This document shows, piece after piece, positions 1 to 7,203 of a stretch of DNA of 43,858 nucleotides. Every line of letters starts with the position of its first letter. Position 1 is the stretch's first letter. The notes beneath the pieces were generated by a model, which saw only the letters and a list, made by a program, of their open reading frames with translations, had not been told where the DNA came from and made no database searches. Source of the stretch: Candidatus Nanoarchaeia archaeon (GTDB lineage Archaea; Nanobdellota; Nanobdellia; Woesearchaeales; UBA10216). The position numbers and the translations under genes are program-made. Where the stretch lies: positions 1 through 43,858 of the forward strand of contig JANQSZ010000009.1 of the NCBI GenBank assembly GCA_028279045.1. The letters are read 5' to 3'.

Positions 1-109
1 AGCCAAGTTGACTTCCTGTATTATACAAAGATCGCATGAACACCCCTACTATGCCGCCTAGTGCAAGCGTAGATACAACAACGATGCCCCCTAACTTTCT
101 GTTCTCCAT
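1..109 (-). CDS. N-terminus of a membrane-anchored protein, cut by the window edge
   Basis: The reading frame is open for 36 codons from the ATG at 109 to the left edge. It begins with a short charged stretch (MENRKLGG) followed by a hydrophobic segment of about 18 residues, which looks like an N-terminal membrane anchor or signal. A TATA-like element lies 26 bases upstream of the ATG, as for most genes here, and this supports the start and a leaderless mRNA. A competing frame starting at 113 has no anchor-like sequence and is less likely. The function cannot be judged from the visible part. Confidence 0.5.
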   Translation of the reverse strand, partial: MENRKLGGIVVVSTLALGGIVGVFMRSLYNTGSQLG

Positions 110-129
110 ACATCCAGCGTATTGGTTCC

Positions 130-140
130 TTTTTATAAAA
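130..140 (-). promoter_or_regulatory. TATA box of the cut-off membrane protein gene
   Basis: TTTTTATAAA read on the minus strand, centred about 26 bases before the ATG at 109. It predicts a leaderless transcript. Confidence 0.5.
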
Positions 141-200
141 ATTGTGTATCATAAGTGCATTTTTACACGCCGACAGTTTAAATATGAAAATCACGGTAAT

Positions 201-210
201 CTTTATATAC
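201..210 (+). promoter_or_regulatory. TATA box of the CNNM/CorC gene
   Basis: CTTTATATAC centred 40 bases before the ATG at 246. This spacing predicts a leader of roughly 14 bases without an obvious Shine-Dalgarno. Confidence 0.45.
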
Positions 211-245
211 GATAAACGCATCGGAAACAACAGTGAATATAACGC

Positions 246-1487
246 ATGGCTATCACTGATCAAATTTTCATTTTAGCGATTCTCCTTGGCCTATCTGCAT
301 TCTTTTCAGGCTCCGAAGTTGCGCTCGTTTCTCTAGATAGAATTAAAGTGCGCCATCTTGTTGACAAGAAACGCCCTGGCTCTGATTCTCTCAAAAAACT
401 AAAAGATAATCCGCAGCGTATGCTCATCACAATTTTGATTGGTAACAATCTTGTTAATATTGCTGCTGCTGCAATGGCAACATCTCTAGCCCTTGAACTC
501 TTTGACAATTTCGCAGTTGGTATTGCAACGGGTGTCATGACGCTTCTCATTTTATTCTTTGGAGAGATCATTCCGAAATCGATCGCAACAACTCACAATG
601 TTTCCTACGCACTACTCATTGCAAAACCGATCTGGTGGCTGAGCGTTATCCTGAAACCAATCATATTCATGTTCGAACTGTTCTTCGACCAATTCGCTTC
701 TATTTTCGGTGCAAAGAAACGCAAAGGCATTATTACCGAGGACGAAATCAAGAGTATGTTGCGTTTTAGCAGCGAGCAAGGGGTAATCAAAGAAGTCGAG
801 CGAAAAATGATTCATCGTATTTTCGAATTCGACGATACTGATGTGACGCACGTCATGACGCCAAAGAACGATATGGTAACCTTAAGCGTTAAAAGCACGG
901 TCGCCGACGCAATCGCTGTCATGCATCGCAAAAAATATTCTCGTCTTCCTATTTACGAAAAACGACATGACAACATTATTGGAATTGTTTACTTCAAAGA
1001 TCTCTTGCACTATGTTACCAATAAAAAACTCAAAACGCCAATTTCAAAAGTGATGAACAAGCCGTATGTTGTTCCAAGCACAAAGAAAATTGGAATCACA
1101 CTCCGACAATTGCAAAACCGTAGAGAAAATATGGCGATGGTTGTTGATGAGCACGGCACAATGCTCGGCCTCATCACCATCGAAGATATTGTTGAAGAAC
1201 TTGTTGGCGAAATCGTCGATGAAACTGAAAGTGTTGATCCTGATATCATTAAACTCAACAAAAATACGTGGATGGCAAAAGGCCGTCTTGATATGGATGA
1301 ATGCAAAGACAAACTTCCTATGAAAGTTCCTAAGAACAGAGAATATGATACATTAAGCGGTTTCCTTCTCCATAAACTTGGCCATATTCCAAAGAAAGGA
1401 GACGAGATTACTCACGGCAAGTTAAATTTCATCATTGAAGAGATGCGTGGCAACAGAATTGAACGCGTCAAAATTATCAAGAAGTAA
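246..1487 (+). CDS. CNNM/CorC-family membrane protein (DUF21-CBS-CorC domain)
   Basis: 413 residues with the standard three-part architecture. An N-terminal DUF21/CNNM region with hydrophobic helices spans about residues 1-160 and includes the FFSGSEVAL and GNNLVNIAAAA segments. Tandem CBS motifs lie at about 200-320 (HVMTPKNDMVTL, SRLPIYEK, VVDEHGTMLGLITIEDIVEELVG). A CorC/HlyC transporter-associated domain lies at about 335-413 (GFLLHKLGHIPKKGD). Members are proposed magnesium or cobalt exporters, or Na+/Mg2+ exchangers, with CBS domains sensing nucleotides. The length is normal. The stop abuts the stop of rpo11 on the other strand (TAATTA), so the genes converge with no gap. Family assignment is firm; the ion is not known. 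Confidence 0.92.
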   Translation: MAITDQIFILAILLGLSAFFSGSEVALVSLDRIKVRHLVDKKRPGSDSLKKLKDNPQRMLITILIGNNLVNIAAAAMATSLALELFDNFAVGIATGVMTLLILFFGEIIPKSIATTHNVSYALLIAKPIWWLSVILKPIIFMFELFFDQFASIFGAKKRKGIITEDEIKSMLRFSSEQGVIKEVERKMIHRIFEFDDTDVTHVMTPKNDMVTLSVKSTVADAIAVMHRKKYSRLPIYEKRHDNIIGIVYFKDLLHYVTNKKLKTPISKVMNKPYVVPSTKKIGITLRQLQNRRENMAMVVDEHGTMLGLITIEDIVEELVGEIVDETESVDPDIIKLNKNTWMAKGRLDMDECKDKLPMKVPKNREYDTLSGFLLHKLGHIPKKGDEITHGKLNFIIEEMRGNRIERVKIIKK

Positions 1488-1757
1488 TTATATTTTCTTT
1501 GCAGCAGAAATAACTTCGTCAGCTTGTTTCGACAATGCATTAACTGCAATCTTTACTGCGTCTCGCGGACTTTCCCCAGAAGTTTCGATAACCATGCGAG
1601 GAATTCCAACAAGCGGATGCGCAATATTGTAACTAGCAACCTTCACATTCTTGTCTTCCCAGAGCTCACTCTTCAGCGTATTGCACAAAGTATGCCCTCT
1701 ACCAGGGAGATCAATAACCATGCGAGATTTCGTGTCCTCTACTAATTCGACATCCAT
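1488..1757 (-). CDS. rpo11: DNA-directed RNA polymerase subunit Rpo11 (RpoL)
   Basis: 89 residues, the usual length of archaeal Rpo11/RpoL, the counterpart of eukaryotic RPB11. It pairs with Rpo3 in the polymerase assembly platform, like the bacterial alpha dimer. The hallmark region is clear: GRGHTLCNTLKSELWED, then VASYNIAHPLVGIPRMVIET, then a C-terminal helix (AVKIAVNALSKQADEVI). The ATG at 1757 is chosen over an upstream TTG at 1775 because it starts at the expected residue (MDVELVED) and sits 27 bases from a TATA box at 1780-1789, indicating a leaderless mRNA. Confidence 0.93.
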   Translation of the reverse strand: MDVELVEDTKSRMVIDLPGRGHTLCNTLKSELWEDKNVKVASYNIAHPLVGIPRMVIETSGESPRDAVKIAVNALSKQADEVISAAKKI

Positions 1758-1779
1758 ACACAGGCAGAACGCCAACCCC

Positions 1780-1789
1780 TTTATAAAGG
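1780..1789 (-). promoter_or_regulatory. TATA box of rpo11
   Basis: TTTATAAAGG (plus-strand reading) centred 27 bases before the ATG at 1757. It is near-palindromic and overlaps the region just past the end of the next upstream gene. Confidence 0.6.
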
Positions 1790-2158
1790 TTATGCTGGGA
1801 GATCGTACAAATACCGAGTAGCCGTAGTATAGCTATCACTCTTGGCTCTGCTTGTGCCCAGTGATTTCCAAGTTCCATCAGGTAGAACAGCAAATTTTTC
1901 GACCTCATCAGTTACGCTGATGTGGGCGTTCCCTTGTGAAGTAGTAGATATTTCTCGGGCGTCTCGAAGTACGAAAAGACTTGCACCAACAGAAGGGTAC
2001 TTCTCCCGAAGACGATCTTCCCACACAAAAACAACAGGTCTACCCAACTGTACTTTTCTGCCTCTTTCTGTAAGAGGTCGGTATCCACTATCCTCCAGAT
2101 AGTTCCGAGTAGCTTGTTCCCCTAAGCTATGTTCCACAATGAGTCGTTCTACGGTCAT
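1790..2158 (-). CDS. Hypothetical protein, 122 residues
   Basis: I do not recognise this family. The protein is soluble, with no signal or membrane segment, and has a mix of charged helices and beta-prone segments such as GRPVVFVWEDRL and GASLFVLRDAREI. It ends in YLYDLPA. The ATG at 2158 lies 27 bases from a TATA box at 2181-2190. Its 3' end lies directly before the rpo11 promoter in the same orientation, but each gene has its own TATA box. The promoter and uninterrupted frame make it a real gene; the function is unknown. Confidence 0.6.
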   Translation of the reverse strand: MTVERLIVEHSLGEQATRNYLEDSGYRPLTERGRKVQLGRPVVFVWEDRLREKYPSVGASLFVLRDAREISTTSQGNAHISVTDEVEKFAVLPDGTWKSLGTSRAKSDSYTTATRYLYDLPA

Positions 2159-2180
2159 AGGGGGATTTCTGAATAGGTAG

Positions 2181-2190
2181 TATATAAAGG
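2181..2190 (-). promoter_or_regulatory. TATA box of the 122-residue gene
   Basis: TATATAAAGG on the plus strand (CCTTTATATA on the minus), centred 27 bases before the ATG at 2158. Confidence 0.55.
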
Positions 2191-2224
2191 TATCGATTAT
2201 TCATCACTTAAAGGTAGTAACAAA

Positions 2225-3016
2225 CTATGCAACTAGCCCTCTCAGCAAGTAGCCAATGAAGAACGCGATTCCAGCAGCGATTCCCCCTACCAGCACTGTC
2301 TCCAGCCCACTCACGATGAAGTTCTCAGAAGTCACTTTGCTCTTGTACGCACCAACCACAAAGAACGCAACCCCAGTAAGGACAGCGGTTATAAAGAATG
2401 CATTCCCCAGCAATCCAGAAAAGAAGTAGGCAGCAATGTATGTAACCAGTGGAATAAACCCAATCACCAAGAAAGCAATAAACGTTGCAATCGCTGTTTT
2501 GACCGGAGATTTCTTACTCTCAATCAATCCCAACTCTTCTTTCATCATCATGTTGACCCAATGAGTCTTGTTAGAAGTAATAACCGCAACAGCCCGTTCC
2601 AAGTCTTTCCCTTTGAATCCCTTGTCCCGAAATATTTCTCGTATTTCTTCGCGTTCTCCTTCGGGATAGTTTTCAACTTCCCACTCTTCCCGTGCTCGTT
2701 CTTTCGCAATGTAATCTTTTTCTGCTTTCGTGCTCAAGTAATTACTCACAGCCATAGAAAATCCATCGCCAACCAAATTAGCAAGTCCGAGAATCAGAAT
2801 AATAATCGTATCCAGTCCAGCTCCAACAACACCACTAACTACAGCAAACGTCGTCACAGCGCCGTCAATACCGCCGTACACAAACTCAGGTAGATACCCA
2901 GAACCTTCTTGCGCATGCAACTCTTTTTGCACTTCTTCTTTGCTGTGCGCTTCTTTCATCGCACCAACATCTTTCTTCTCAAATGCTTCCCGTGCACGCG
3001 TAATGCGATCTTTCAT
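2225..3016 (-). CDS. VIT1/CCC1-family membrane transporter
   Basis: 263 residues. The segment YGGIDGAVTTFAVVSGVVGA and the following GLANLVGDGFSMAVSNYLSTKAE are characteristic of VIT1/CCC1 iron/manganese transporters, including the cytosolic acidic stretch after helix 2 (EKDYIAKERAREEWEVENYPEGE). Three hydrophobic C-terminal segments follow, at about residues 170-260. The family moves Fe2+ or Mn2+ out of the cytosol, into vacuoles in eukaryotes; in an archaeon it is probably a detoxifying exporter. A charged extension of about 35 residues (EKKDVGAMKEAHSKEEVQKELHA) precedes the first helix. The ATG is 28 bases from a TATA box. It lies next to the DUF5654 gene in the same orientation. Confidence 0.85.
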   Translation of the reverse strand: MKDRITRAREAFEKKDVGAMKEAHSKEEVQKELHAQEGSGYLPEFVYGGIDGAVTTFAVVSGVVGAGLDTIIILILGLANLVGDGFSMAVSNYLSTKAEKDYIAKERAREEWEVENYPEGEREEIREIFRDKGFKGKDLERAVAVITSNKTHWVNMMMKEELGLIESKKSPVKTAIATFIAFLVIGFIPLVTYIAAYFFSGLLGNAFFITAVLTGVAFFVVGAYKSKVTSENFIVSGLETVLVGGIAAGIAFFIGYLLRGLVA

Positions 3017-3040
3017 GTTGCTACTTCAGCACTGCTGCTA

Positions 3041-3048
3041 TTTATAGA
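3041..3048 (-). promoter_or_regulatory. TATA box of the VIT1-like gene
   Basis: TTTATAGA on the plus strand, centred 28 bases before the ATG at 3016. Confidence 0.5.
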
Positions 3049-3068
3049 TATAGAAAAAAAATCAGCGC

Positions 3069-3290
3069 TTATTCAGCGCTGCCTAAAAATTTCGTTAATC
3101 CAATTGTGATAAGTACAACAACAACCGTTACCACAACTGCGCTAATTGTCAAAGCGACTTCGCCACCGCCATCTCCAACGAGTGGAGCTAGCCATGCAGA
3201 AATTGCATCTTTCCATGCCAGACCAGCGACAAATGCTAGTGCAGCAGTCATTAATGCTAATGTTTGTTTCTTTACATCACTTACTACCAA
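3069..3290 (-). CDS. DUF5654-like small membrane protein
   Basis: 73 residues with two hydrophobic helices: LALMTAALAFVAGLAWKDAI near the N-terminus and a valine-rich segment near the C-terminus (ALTISAVVVTVVVVLITIGL). Pattern and length match my memory of DUF5654 proteins of archaea, whose role is unknown. The start is set to a TTG at 3290 because a strong Shine-Dalgarno, GGGGGTGATC, lies just before it and the TATA box at 3328-3336 would place transcription start about 15 bases upstream. Upstream in-frame starts would precede the transcript. It is one of several genes here using GGGGTG plus TTG rather than a leaderless ATG. Confidence 0.72.
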   Translation of the reverse strand: MVVSDVKKQTLALMTAALAFVAGLAWKDAISAWLAPLVGDGGGEVALTISAVVVTVVVVLITIGLTKFLGSAE

Positions 3291-3327
3291 GTGATCACCC
3301 CCAATACAAAATCCAAGAGTTTTTCCC

Positions 3328-3336
3328 TTTATAAAG
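3328..3336 (-). promoter_or_regulatory. TATA box of the DUF5654-like gene, divergent from the AbrB-PhoU promoter
   Basis: TTTATAAAG centred about 42 bases before the TTG at 3290, giving a short leader with a Shine-Dalgarno. It lies about 30 bases from the divergent TATA box of the PhoU gene. Confidence 0.55.
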
Positions 3337-3358
3337 CTACCGTCCCATATAAAAAGAC

Positions 3359-3366
3359 TTATAAGC
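3359..3366 (+). promoter_or_regulatory. TATA box of the AbrB-PhoU gene
   Basis: TTATAAGC centred 27 bases before the ATG at 3389. A second AT-rich element (CATATAAAAAG) sits at 3346-3356. Confidence 0.5.
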
Positions 3367-3388
3367 AGTACCAAGTACACCTGCTTAC

Positions 3389-4258
3389 ATGAACACAAGA
3401 AACATACAACGCTCAGGAAATACATACTACGTATATTTGCCGAGCGCATGGTGCAAAGCCAACAAGATTACGCCAAAGTCCAAAGTAAATCTTGAAACCA
3501 CAAGCGAAGGATCTCTGCTTGTCGCGACAGAAACCCCTGATGCCAAACAGCAATCACTAACATTAAAGCTTGGCAAGTACAATCATAACATCGCAAACAA
3601 ATTCCTTGCTGCTTCCTATCTCAATCCAGTAAAATCATTTAAAATTAAAGTTGAAGACAACATTTCTCCAAAAGATGTACTCGATCACAAAAAGCAACTT
3701 GGCGGTATTGAAATTGTCGGCTTTCAAGATAATGAAATCTCCTGCGAATCTCTCGTTTCAATTGACGAACCAGATATTTTGCTCAAAACAATGCTCAGCA
3801 AAATGATCAACATGATTGAATTGCTCAAGAGCAAAGAAAATCAGGAGCTCGTCGAGCTTTACGAAAGTGAAATGGATAAAAGTAATTTGCTGATCACAAA
3901 AGCAGCTGTTGCTTCCTTAATGTTCAAACGTCAATCTTCCCTACGCCACATTGATTTATTCTACATTGCATCCTTATCAAAAAACTTAGAAGCAATCGCA
4001 GATCAACTTGTCTTACTTGCAAAACACAATCCAAAACTACTCGAAGAAATGCATGACGTCATGCGTTTGATGCACAAGACAATCGGCAACCTAACTATCG
4101 ACTCGACATCGCATTTCGTGGACGAATCTGCACAACTTGCAGAACAGTTAAAGTCAGCAAAGCCAGAGAACTTGTTCACTCCGCTCCGCGCTCAATTAAT
4201 CAATATTTCTGAAGTGCTCGTCGACTGGGCTGTGACAAATCAAATCGACGCTGCGTAA
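3389..4258 (+). CDS. AbrB/SpoVT-PhoU domain protein, phosphate-uptake-type regulator
   Basis: 289 residues. Residues 1-45 form an AbrB/SpoVT swapped-hairpin DNA-binding domain (RNIQRSGNTYYVYLPSAWCK, then ITPKSKVNLE and GSLLV). About residues 125-285 form a helical PhoU-like bundle with the segments IDLFYIASLSKNLEAIADQLV and MHDVMRLMHKTIGN. This fusion is common in archaea and is annotated as a phosphate uptake regulator, although no phosphate transporter is encoded in the window. The ATG at 3389 is leaderless by TATA spacing. The next gene, encoding OmpR-type winged helices, follows 32 bases later from its own TATA box, so co-regulation is possible but not required. Confidence 0.88.
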   Translation: MNTRNIQRSGNTYYVYLPSAWCKANKITPKSKVNLETTSEGSLLVATETPDAKQQSLTLKLGKYNHNIANKFLAASYLNPVKSFKIKVEDNISPKDVLDHKKQLGGIEIVGFQDNEISCESLVSIDEPDILLKTMLSKMINMIELLKSKENQELVELYESEMDKSNLLITKAAVASLMFKRQSSLRHIDLFYIASLSKNLEAIADQLVLLAKHNPKLLEEMHDVMRLMHKTIGNLTIDSTSHFVDESAQLAEQLKSAKPENLFTPLRAQLINISEVLVDWAVTNQIDAA

Positions 4259-4261
4259 CCA

Positions 4262-4269
4262 TTATAAGG
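4262..4269 (+). promoter_or_regulatory. TATA box of the double winged-helix gene
   Basis: TTATAAGG centred 26 bases before the ATG at 4291, immediately after the preceding stop codon. Confidence 0.55.
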
Positions 4270-4290
4270 ATACAAGAGTTCGCGCAATTC

Positions 4291-5181
4291 ATGTCGCGAG
4301 AAGGATATCTTATTGTTGGAGATTCAGCAGACCTTTCTGACGTTGTAGCTCTCGCTGAAAGCAACGGTTTGTCAGTAACTAAACTCGACAATGGTTTTGA
4401 TGAACTGACTCCAATAGATTCCGATGAATTCAGTTCTCCTAATTATTATTTGGATGAAGTTCTGCGAGCAGACTTTCATGGAAAGAGGTTTGAAATATTA
4501 GGCAAGCCTGTACATTTATCTAATCGCGAAGCCCAATTATTAGAGTTTATTGTATCTCCGCCTGATTTCATCCACCCTCACAAGGTAATAGAGGAAAATG
4601 TGTGGGGGAGCAAAATGATACATCCAAGACAAAGCACCAGGGTATATGCAGGGTACTTAAGAAAAAAATTGAAGACCAATGAAGGCGGCGCTCAAATAGA
4701 ATCTGCTTGGGGCCAAGGACTAAAATTTGTTCCAACAGGTGAGCATGTACGCTATAATGAATCAATGCGATATTTTGAGGGCGTCAACAAGTACACTGAT
4801 GAAAGACTAGATTTCGATTTTTTACAACAAACGTTCTTGGTTGATGGAGAACCTGTGTACCCATCAAGACCAGAGGCTGCAGTTCTTGAAGCCCTCGCAG
4901 ATCGCAGAGGACATACAGTAAGCCACAGCGTACTGCGATCAGTTCAGTACGGCAACGAAACTGAGCCAATAACACCAATCCAGCTTAAAGTTACAATTGC
5001 ACATCTACGAACAACGCTAGGCGACAACGCCGAAAACCCTACAATGATCGGCACCGACCACGGGCTCGGATATTGTTTAATTCCTACAGGCGATGCTGTA
5101 CGCTTGAAGAAAACAAAATTGCGCGAACCAGTCGCTTTGCCAGTACCTCTAACGCGTAACCCAAGATATAATTCTGCGTAA
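4291..5181 (+). CDS. Protein with two OmpR/PhoB-type winged-helix DNA-binding domains
   Basis: 296 residues. Two copies of the OmpR/PhoB C-terminal DNA-binding fold are visible. Copy one, at about residues 72-150, contains LSNREAQLLEFIV, a winged helix with STRVYAGYLRKKLKTN, and GQGLKFVPTG. Copy two, at about 188-270, contains SRPEAAVLEALADRRGHTVS, then IQLKVTIAHLRTTLGDN and HGLGYCLIPTG. The short N-terminal part (residues 1-60) begins YLIVGDSADLSDVVALAESNG and may be a reduced receiver-like unit, but it is too short for a full receiver and shows no phosphorylatable aspartate context. The gene has its own leaderless promoter. The role is presumably transcriptional regulation. Confidence 0.78.
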   Translation: MSREGYLIVGDSADLSDVVALAESNGLSVTKLDNGFDELTPIDSDEFSSPNYYLDEVLRADFHGKRFEILGKPVHLSNREAQLLEFIVSPPDFIHPHKVIEENVWGSKMIHPRQSTRVYAGYLRKKLKTNEGGAQIESAWGQGLKFVPTGEHVRYNESMRYFEGVNKYTDERLDFDFLQQTFLVDGEPVYPSRPEAAVLEALADRRGHTVSHSVLRSVQYGNETEPITPIQLKVTIAHLRTTLGDNAENPTMIGTDHGLGYCLIPTGDAVRLKKTKLREPVALPVPLTRNPRYNSA

Positions 5182-5184
5182 CCC

Positions 5185-5190
5185 TTAAAA
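5185..5190 (+). promoter_or_regulatory. TATA-like box of the single winged-helix gene
   Basis: TTAAAA within CCCTTAAAACC, centred about 27 bases before the ATG at 5214. Confidence 0.45.
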
Positions 5191-5213
5191 CCAAATCTGA
5201 ATTACCGCAAGAT

Positions 5214-5804
5214 ATGCCAAGAGAATACGATCCAGGCTTCCTCGCAAATGCAGAAAGGGCAAGCAAAGCCAACGAGAGAAAAGGTATGCACCAGCGAGCC
5301 TGGGATTCTGAAGTCAAAAGAAGATTGAACGCTCGCGAGAACAGAGGGCCGCAAAAGACAATGTCAGTTGATGAGCTTCTCGGTAAATCATTTCGCGGAG
5401 ATACTATTCACGCTGAGCTCGAAGACGTTGTCGAGCCGGAACTGCCACCTCCAGAAGCCGAGCCTCAACAAAGAGTGAATCCTCCAGTACCAGGAGATGT
5501 TGGCCCAGATGTTCCTGCATCCTATAATTTCATTACACACACAGCGGTTATTGGCGAGACAAGATTGCATCTTCCAGGGCAAATGGGGACATTATTTGGA
5601 GCGCTATATCGCGCTGGTACAGAGGTAGTTACCAGGCAAGAGTTAGCAAAAGAACTCTGGGGTGAGTACCAAACGTCAATGGATGACACACTACGCTTGC
5701 GAGTGCATAGTCTCCGTCAAATTATCGAACCAGATCCTAGAAATCCTGTTTTGCTTCTAACAGAACGTGGTATCGGCTACACACTAAATGTAAGGATGAA
5801 ATAA
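5214..5804 (+). CDS. OmpR/PhoB-type winged-helix protein with a disordered N-terminus
   Basis: 196 residues. The N-terminal 100 or so are charged and low in hydrophobics (many E, R and K, then a P-rich stretch PELPPPEAEPQQRVNPPVPG). The C-terminal 90 residues are an OmpR/PhoB-type winged helix: ETRLHLPGQMGTLFGALY, then VVTRQELAKELWGEY, then TLRLRVHSLRQIIEPDP and ERGIGYTLNV. It is adjacent to the double winged-helix gene and shares the fold but not its domain count, so the two look like members of a local family. No receiver domain or sensor kinase lies nearby. The start is leaderless. Confidence 0.75.
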   Translation: MPREYDPGFLANAERASKANERKGMHQRAWDSEVKRRLNARENRGPQKTMSVDELLGKSFRGDTIHAELEDVVEPELPPPEAEPQQRVNPPVPGDVGPDVPASYNFITHTAVIGETRLHLPGQMGTLFGALYRAGTEVVTRQELAKELWGEYQTSMDDTLRLRVHSLRQIIEPDPRNPVLLLTERGIGYTLNVRMK

Positions 5805-5823
5805 GTAGTCTACCTACATCACC

Positions 5824-5831
5824 TTTATAAA
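5824..5831 (+). promoter_or_regulatory. TATA box of the small membrane protein gene
   Basis: TTTATAAA centred about 20 bases before an ATG at 5848 and about 32 before the ATG at 5860. The latter spacing would leave a leader of about 5 bases. Confidence 0.5.
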
Positions 5832-5859
5832 CGTAACCTCATGAAACATGCTTGTTGCG

Positions 5860-6084
5860 ATGAACTACTATCTACTCGGTGCAATATTTTTGTTAGGCAT
5901 AGTGCTGGGCCGTCTTTCGATGGCAATAGAGTATGCTCTCTTCAAAGGCGCTGCATCCGAAATAAAGAAACCTCAATCTCAACACGATTTCTTGAATGCT
6001 GCTTCATCGTCTTCCTCAACCGGAAAGAAAAAGGAATTTCGTGCGTTACAGCGTAGCCATGATCTTCGCAAAAAGCGAATATAA
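5860..6084 (+). CDS. Small membrane-anchored protein overlapping a convergent methylase gene
   Basis: 74 residues: an N-terminal hydrophobic helix (YYLLGAIFLLGIVLGRLSMA) followed by a soluble basic tail rich in serine and lysine (NAASSSSSTGKKKEF, LRKKRI). A TATA box upstream supports transcription, and the membrane-helix-plus-basic-tail composition looks protein-like. The last 143 bases run antisense to the end of the METTL5-like gene, so part of the tail could be constrained by that gene. The ATG at 5848 (in frame, four residues longer) is an alternative start. I do not recognise the family. Confidence 0.5.
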   Translation: MNYYLLGAIFLLGIVLGRLSMAIEYALFKGAASEIKKPQSQHDFLNAASSSSSTGKKKEFRALQRSHDLRKKRI

Positions 6085-6550
6085 AATCGCGTGTATTTGA
6101 TTTGTGAAAAGAATAAATCACTGGTGCCAATTTCACTGCATGTTCCAGAAACGCTTTATCGGCATGCTTTTGTTTTGTTCCAAACGGCGGATTCATAATG
6201 ATCGTATCAACTTTCTTCGTAAACACGCTTAAGTCATCAAACACAATTTTCGTTTCATCCTCAACATGGGCTTTCGCGCGATTTTCATTCAACGCTTCGA
6301 GACAATTATCTTCTCTTTCAACAAGGTACACAAACTTCGCACCCAACAACGCAGCACCAAATCCAAGAATTCCTGTACCTGCTCCCAAGTCCGCAACAGT
6401 CTTCCCTTCAATATCATCATTCAACAACCCAAACCATAACGCTTTCGCTGCGTCTTCTGATTCAGTCATGTATTGTTCCTGCCAAAACTTCGGATCATCA
6501 AACCCTTTCAACTTGGACAAGTTTACTGCAAGTTGTTTCTGCGACTTCAT
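5942..6550 (-). CDS. METTL5-like RNA N6-adenine methyltransferase (COG2263)
   Basis: 202 residues. The SAM-binding motif I, VADLGAGTGILGFGAALLGA, lies at about residues 52-71. The N6-adenine methylase catalytic motif NPPFGTK lies at 120-126. The N-terminal LSKLKGFDDPKFWQEQYMT and the C-terminal RVEIEVSLFRM are typical of the archaeal/eukaryotic METTL5 family. Human METTL5 methylates an adenosine of 18S rRNA; the archaeal substrate is inferred to be 16S rRNA. The ATG at 6550 is chosen over an upstream non-ATG start because it is 26 bases from a TATA box at 6571-6580 and matches the usual MKxxQL start. The 3' end overlaps the small membrane gene on the other strand by 143 bases. Confidence 0.88.
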   Translation of the reverse strand: MKSQKQLAVNLSKLKGFDDPKFWQEQYMTESEDAAKALWFGLLNDDIEGKTVADLGAGTGILGFGAALLGAKFVYLVEREDNCLEALNENRAKAHVEDETKIVFDDLSVFTKKVDTIIMNPPFGTKQKHADKAFLEHAVKLAPVIYSFHKSNTRDFIFAFCEDHGYAVTHEIPFSFRLRKTMKQHSRNRVEIEVSLFRMQRL

Positions 6551-6570
6551 GCACTGTAGTAGCACTCTCC

Positions 6571-6580
6571 CCTATATAAT
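6571..6580 (-). promoter_or_regulatory. TATA box of the METTL5-like gene
   Basis: CCTATATAAT on the plus strand (ATTATATAGG on the minus), 26 bases before the ATG at 6550. Confidence 0.55.
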
Positions 6581-6625
6581 CCTTGAGAATATGACATCTT
6601 CATATACCAAAACAGAACCACAAAG

Positions 6626-6633
6626 TATATAAG
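6626..6633 (+). promoter_or_regulatory. TATA box of the coiled-coil/winged-helix gene
   Basis: GTATATAAGG at about 6625-6634. It predicts transcription start near 6655 and a leader of about 18 bases that contains GGGGTGG at 6658-6664. Confidence 0.5.
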
Positions 6634-6672
6634 GGGTTAATTCCATAAGAATAAGTTGGGGTGGAAGTTAAT

Positions 6673-7203
6673 TTGGAAAAAACACTAATAGATAAAACTC
6701 AGCTACACAACATTCGCCAAGAATTCCAGCTAGCACTTAGCGGGATCCGCGAAGAGTTTGACGACCATCTTGATTCTATTAACGAAAATACAAATGAAAT
6801 CCAAGCTAATTTTGAATATCTTACTCGCTTAGAGATGAAGATGGACAAGCTTACTGAAAAGCTTGACAACCTACAAATGTTCCTTTCTCGGCAAGGGATG
6901 CCAATCGATGAAGATCCTGAACCAACCAGCATTGAACTTTCTGATAAAGAGAAAGAAGTCTTCTTGGCAATTTACACGTCTTCAGAAGACAAACCAGTTA
7001 CCTATCAACAGCTCGCTCAAAGTTTGAACGATTCAGAGTTTCTGGTCCGTGGCTTCATAACAAACATGATCGAGAAAGGCGTGCCAATCCTGAAGCGGTA
7101 CATTCACAACACTGCATATTTGTTTCTCGACCGCAGATTCAAAGAATTACAAACACGAGAGAACGTTCTCAACTTGAAACAATCAACAATTACTTCTTTT
7201 TAA
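6673..7203 (+). CDS. Coiled-coil protein with a C-terminal winged-helix-like domain
   Basis: About 176 residues. The first 80 or so form a predicted coiled coil (LTRLEMKMDKLTEKLDNLQM). After a short acidic linker (DEDPEPTS), residues of about 90-165 resemble a winged helix-turn-helix: LSDKEKEVFLAIYTS, PVTYQQLAQSLNDSEFLVRG, FITNMIEKGVPILKRYI, then a strand pair. I chose the TTG at 6673 because GGGGTGG precedes it and the TATA box places the transcript start close to the GTG at 6661; the GTG would add four residues. It could be a DNA-binding regulator that oligomerises by its coiled coil. The stop shares TTAA with the convergent TPR gene. Confidence 0.72.
   Translation: MEKTLIDKTQLHNIRQEFQLALSGIREEFDDHLDSINENTNEIQANFEYLTRLEMKMDKLTEKLDNLQMFLSRQGMPIDEDPEPTSIELSDKEKEVFLAIYTSSEDKPVTYQQLAQSLNDSEFLVRGFITNMIEKGVPILKRYIHNTAYLFLDRRFKELQTRENVLNLKQSTITSF

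Noticed and set aside
21-263. 80-codon minus-strand frame crossing the corC start
   Set aside because: It overlaps the promoter region and start of the CNNM gene, lacks a TATA box at the right place and is out of frame with the anchor-like start at 109.
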